From Streptomyces sp. NBS 14/10 (GTDB lineage Bacteria; Actinomycetota; Actinomycetes; Streptomycetales; Streptomycetaceae), in the NCBI RefSeq assembly GCF_002224125.1, contig NZ_NCSM01000022.1, forward strand, positions 391,979 through 455,978: a stretch of 64,000 nucleotides of DNA, written 5' to 3'. Shown in pieces: positions 55,201-61,200 of the stretch. Positions within the stretch are counted from its first letter, which is position 1. Every line of letters starts with the position of its first letter. Both the position numbers and the translations under genes were made by a program. Below the pieces are notes generated by a model that had not been told where the DNA came from, did no database searches, and saw nothing but the letters and a program-made list of their open reading frames with translations.

Positions 55201-58200
55201 CTCCGGTGACTCCGGGGCTTCCTCCCACGCCCGCCGGGGTTCATACCGCGGCGTCAGATCGAAGCCATAGAGGTCCAGGCCCGTCCCGACCTCGCTCGCG
55301 GCCCACTCCAGGAGCGGCGGCAACGCCTGTGCCAGCGGCGGGGCGGAATGCCCGGAGGAGGCGAAGTGCTCGTCGGTCAGGACCCGCAGACAGCGCCAGG
55401 TCAGCGGGGAAGCATCCCCCCTGCTCGTAGCCCGCCACTCATCCAGCGCGCGGAAACCACGCAACACAGCGTCAAACGCCGCCGTGTCGTCCTCCAGCGC
55501 CGGCCCGTACACCAGCCGGACCGCCCGCTCCCACCGCCGCACATCCTCGATCCGGCGCCGGTCACCGGTCACCCGCTCAGCCCGTGCGGCCAGTTGGACC
55601 TGCGACGGCTCGCGGCGGAACCCGGCCAGCCAGTCACCCTCCGCCAACTGAAGCCGCACCACCCGCTTCTGCCGCGTGACACCGTCCTCGCCCACCACCT
55701 CCTCGACATCCGAGGCGAAACCGAACTCCAGGCCCAGGGCGGAGGTCCACAGCGTCCGGTCAAAACCCGTGCTGTTGGCCAGCATCTGACCCGCCACCGG
55801 CCACTCCAGCGGATCACGGCCGGCCGCGTACGGGCCCGCCACATCCGCACCCGCCACCAGCACATCCGTGTCCCATGAGGCCGCCGTCAACTCCGGCGCA
55901 CGCGCGAAGAGGTAATCGATCACGGCCTTGTAGCCGAACGCCACAGCCGAAACACCCGAGCCGTCCTCGGTCCGCACCGGCAACCGCGCCGCGGTCCCGT
56001 CCCCGTCCAGGCCGACCAGGAACACCGGGCCGAACGGCGCCTTCTTCCACGGGCCCTCCGACACCGCCACCGGCGTCTCCGCGCCGCCGTCCGGCTGCTC
56101 CCACCGGACCTCCGTGAGGTGGCCCACCTCCGGCAGCAGGCCGTACGACTCCTGCCGCCCCAGCCACGGCCCGCCCCCGCGCAGCGACACCCCCACCGGC
56201 GCGCCCGAACCGTTCCAGTGCTTCACGTGCCACATCCGGTCCACCGGAACCGGGGTCCCGTCCAGCGCCACGATCTCCGACTTCCACCCGATCGCGGCCG
56301 GTGTCGGCGCCTCGCGGAGAACCTTCAGCGCCTTCTCCGCACCCCTGACCGCCTTCGCGACGTCCCCGCGCTCACGGGCGGGCACGGTCCGGTTCTCCAG
56401 GAGCGCGGACGCGTCCCGCACCACCTCGGCCATCAGCCGATACATCGGATCGGTGGTGGGCAACGGGGTGCCCAGGGCGTACTCGCCCAGCGCCTCGGCC
56501 GATGCCTGTGCGCCCCGCACGGTCAGCAGCCGCCGCGGCGCGCCGTCCACGTGCGGCACGCCCTCGACGGCCAGCCGCAGGAACCGGGAGAACTCCCGCA
56601 CCACCCGGTTGTCCAGGATCCGCTGCACGGACCGGCGCAGCTCCTCGGGGGACAGCGGGACCGAGGCCGCCACCGCCCGCCGGTACAACCGCTCGCTGAG
56701 GGCCGCCAGTTCGGCGTCGGTCTGCTCGATCTGCTCCTCGGTCATCGTGCGGTCGTCCACCCCGAGCATCCGGAACTCGCCCAGCAGCAGCGGGACCGAC
56801 AGCCGGCCGCCGTCGGTGTCCAGCGGGTACTCCGCCATGCCGAGCGTCCCGGGAGTGGTCTGCACCCCCTGGGACGTACGCCCCGTCAGCGCGGCGGTCA
56901 CCTGCTCACGTGGGGAGGGCGAGTCGTAACCCGCCGTGTCGAAGAACCCGTCCGGAACGGCCTCACCCTGCTTGTGCCGCCGGAAATAACTGTCCAACGC
57001 CGCCGTCAGCTCGTCGTGGACCAGCTTGCTGAGCGCGTCGTGATCCTCGTCGAGAAAGCCTCGCGTGTCCGGCCGCAGAGCCCGGCGGGCGCTGTCGATC
57101 GCGTTCCGCAGCGGCACCGGCAGCAGGTTCTTGGACAGCTGCGGGGGCTTGCTCGCCGGCTGGGCGGCGGCCTGGTTGAACATCTGCCAGGCGTATCCCC
57201 ACACCTCGTCCACATCCGGGATGGCCGACAGGAACGGCATGAACCTCGCCGGTACCTTGCCGCCACCCATGATCCGGGTCACGATTCGCCGGGCGGCCCA
57301 CTGCCCGGTCTGCCGCCCCGCGAGGAACAGATCCAGCAGGTCCGGCAACAGCACGTGCCCGAGAGCGTGGTCCTGGGCTCCCCTGAAACCGAACGCCGGG
57401 GTGCCCGGAGTGGACTGGTGGTAGGAGCGGCCGTCATACCCCGCACCGGGTGGATGGACGGTGACGCCCTGGCCGAGTTCGGTGATCTCCCACCCCGGAA
57501 GGTCTTCCAGCAGCTCCCGCAGCGATATCGGACCGCCCCGCTCGGCCGTACGCGCCAGCCGGTCACGCACCAGCCTCCGCTTGGCCGCCCCCTCCGCCCG
57601 AGTCTGCCGTCGCTCACCCGGAATCGAGACCGCCGGGCCGACGACGACCTCCGGGATAGGACTGGTGGCCATTACACTCCCCGGGGGCCGGGGCGCACCG
57701 ATGTCATGGAGCCGCTGGGTGGCGGGGTCGTGCCAGAAGGGTGTCGTGTCGAGGACGATCTTGATGCCGGGAGCTTCCGCGATGACCTCCCCGCGCATGT
57801 CGGGCGCCTCGTCGGGGTTCTCCGGGATGGGGACGCCGAGCCTCCGCAGGACATCGGGGAGGAAGGGGACGGTGAGCGGATAGCGGTACTCGGTCTCGGT
57901 GCCGATGGCCCCGTACTCGTCCCGCACCGCCCCGTCCAGCAGCGCGTGTGCCACCGCCGACGACTCCGTGAACGGCTCCAGCGCGTCCGCCACCACCCGC
58001 CCGGACGGGCCGATCACCACCGCCCGCGCGTCGAACAGCAGCCCCACGTCCGGCGGACCGTCCAGCACCCGGTCCCCCTCGGGCTTCGACGGGTCCACCC
58101 ACACCACACCATCCGCCGTGTGGTACGCGGCGAACGCATGCCCCAGCCCGTCCTCCGGCCGCCACCCCCGCTCCGACGACACCGACCCCGGCCGCCGCGC

Positions 58201-61200
58201 CAGCACCAGCGCCACCGAACCCGGCCCCACACGCCCGGCGTCCCCGGCCTCCCGCAGCGCATCCGCCACCGCGGTCCACGACCCCACCCGGCCCCACCCA
58301 GGACCCACCACCAGCCGGGACGCCGCACCCGGCCGGTCCAGCACCGAGTCATCCACCACGCCGGCGGCCCGCACACCCGACGGCAGCATCCCGCGCGGAT
58401 GCAACTCATCCCGCAACGCCTCCAGCAGCTCCAGGCACCGCCGCTCCGACACACCCGGAGGCACCCGCGACGCCACACCATCCACCCGGCCCGCCAACTC
58501 CCCACGGGTCAGTACCCGGGGAGCGGAGCCCGGGGCAGCAGCCCGGCCACCGCCCCGAGCCGCCGCGGGCCGACTCGAAGTCACCGGTACAGCCATCGTG
58601 GGAGCGGCAGGTCTGGTGGGGCTGGAGTTCGGGAGCGGGTACGGCCGCGGGACGGGGTGCGGGGCGTACTCGATGGCTGACGGGCTCGCCACCTCCGCCC
58701 GGTGCCAGACGACGCCGGAGGCGGCGAGCACGGTGAGCACCGGACGTCCGTCGGCGTCCTCGCCGGACAGGTTCGTGGGGGTCTCGGTAAACAGCACGGG
58801 ACGACCCAGTTGCGCCAGCCGCCCGGCCACCTCGTCGATGCCGGGAGCGGGCCTTGTGTGCGAGAGGAGGATCGAGGTGCCCGGTTCCTCCAGGTTGGGG
58901 TCGTTCGCCGTCAGTTCCACGAACTCACCGACTGACATCGGAAACTCACGGTTGTTGACGATCAGCAGGACGGTGTCCGGGTCGTGCTCGTCCAGTTCGA
59001 TCAGCGCCAGGTCGGGGGGCGGGTCCTCCTGCCGCCACGGCGTGTCCTCCAGACCGCCGGGCGTACGGATCTGTGCCAGGTTCACCCCCGACTTCGACTG
59101 TCCCGTGAAGTCGCGGGCACTCCACTCGACCCCGTCCAGGACCGTGGCCATGCCCGTGTCGGTGAACGCCCCGTACTCCTCCACGAAGAACGCGGCCGCC
59201 ACATCGGGGTCGTACGCGTCCCGCCCGACCGCGAACGCCCGGGTGAGCACGCCCCGCAGATACGCAACGTCCTGCGGTTCGACGACGAAGTCGGATCCCA
59301 GGTGGAGCACCCGCCTGGCCACCTCGTCCACGTCCACCCCGGGCCCGTCCAGCACTTCTCCGGCCTTGACCCGGGCCCAGAACATCCGCGACCGCTCCGC
59401 CTCATCCAACCGGCGGTCGGGCCCGGACAGTTTCAGGGCGGAGACGGCATCGGCCTCCGCACCACCGCCGTTCAGCCACCCCGCGGCCTGCCGCACCACC
59501 GGCAGATCCACGAAGTCCCCGAACGGCTCCCCCGCCACCCACGCCGACCTCGCCTCGGCCAGCACCCGGCGGACGACATCCTGGTCCACCTCCACCACGA
59601 ACGCCGCCTCCGCACGCGCCGCCACCACCCGCGACAGCAGATCCAGCGTCAGCGGACCGGCCTGCCCGAAGTCGCCATCGCCCCGCCACATCTCGTCCAC
59701 CGCCGTCACCCCGCGCAGCAGCGCCCCGAGAGCGGCACGGTCGTCCTCCACATAGATCCCGAACATCGACTTCAGCGCCCGCAGCGCGTCCAGCGTCCGT
59801 ACCAGCGCCTCCACCGGCACCGGGCCGGGCCCCGAGTGCAGCTCGGCCACCCGCGCCAGCTCCTCCAGACCCGCGCCCTCCGGCTCCGGCCGCAGCAGAT
59901 CCACCCCGTGAGCCCGCCCCCGGGTGTCGGTGAACAGGGTCCGCACATACTTGCCATTCGCCGGCAGCGGCCACACCTCCTGCGGGCCGAACGACGCACG
60001 CGCCCAGCGCTGCGCCCGGTTCACGACGCGCTGCCCCGGAGACACCTCCCGCAGCGGATTGGCCACGAACACTTTGGGGGTGAAGCGGGACTTGCGGACG
60101 GGGCCGGGCCTGTTGCTGTCCCCGGGGGAGCCGAGCCAGCAGCCAGGGAAGTCGATCCAGTGGTCCTCGGGCAGCCCGGACACCAGCCACGCCACCCACG
60201 CCGCCGTCTCCTCCTTGTCGAGGAAACGCTCGACCACGTCGTCCCCGCTCCACACCGCCACCACCATGTAGCCCGGCTCGCCATGCGTGGAGACGCGGTA
60301 CGCGTGGGCCTCGGGGAACGGGCTGCCCTCCGGACCCGGGCGCGGCAGCTCGGACTCCAGGGAGTACGTCACCGCGCCCTGGTTGAAGTTGACGAACGTC
60401 GACGCCTGGTCGAGGTGACGGTCGCCATCCCCGAAGCCACTCGCGTAGTCGTCGGGGGCGAACGAGGCGTCTCCGATCCGCTCTCCGCTCGCCTCGCTGA
60501 CGACCGGGAACATCACCACGTCCCAGAACCAGTCGGGCACGCTGTCATCGAGAACCGGCCCCTGGCCCGGCCGCAGCGGGAACCAGGCCCCCTCGGGAAC
60601 CCCCGGCCGTCCCGCGACCGTGTCGATGCTGCCCTTCCCGTCGGGCAGCGGGGTGACCTTCACCTCACCGCTGTGCAGCCACACCTCCATGCCGGCGCGG
60701 TCCGCGAGCCTCTGCAACAGCGGACGGCGACGGCCCAGGAAGGGCACGGCCAGCACGATCGGGGTGCCCGACGGCAGTTCCGCCCGCGCCACGCGCGCCG
60801 CCACCAGCTCGATGAACTCCTCAAGGTCCGCGTCCCGCGTCGACCGGTCCGGCAGCCGCACCACCAGCCTGCCGTTCGGGCCGTGCTTGTCTCGAAGCCA
60901 GTCGGCCCCGGCGACGTACGGCGCCTCGTCCACCGGCCACGGTGTCTCCAGCGCGGTGGTGTTGCCGAAGGCCAGGGAACCGTCCGGTTGCGGGATCCGG
61001 ACATGGCTCCAGTCCGTGTCCAGCTCCAGGGCGTCCAGGTCCCCCATGACGTCAGGGCCCAGCCAGTTCAGACCCGGAACCCGGTGACCCCCCACCGTGA
61101 AGTAGCCGCCCTGAGCCGGCCCGGCCGCCCCCAGCAGCTTCTCCAGGTGGAACGCGCCCAGCGCCGCCAGACTCCCCGCCCGCCCATCGGCCTCCGCGTC

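Noticed and set aside
46375..55209. Very long + strand open frames (to ~1,970 codons) antisense to the giant gene
   Set aside because: They consist of Arg/Pro/His/Gly-rich text without domains, exactly opposite a frame with clear repeated modules; they are GC-bias shadows.
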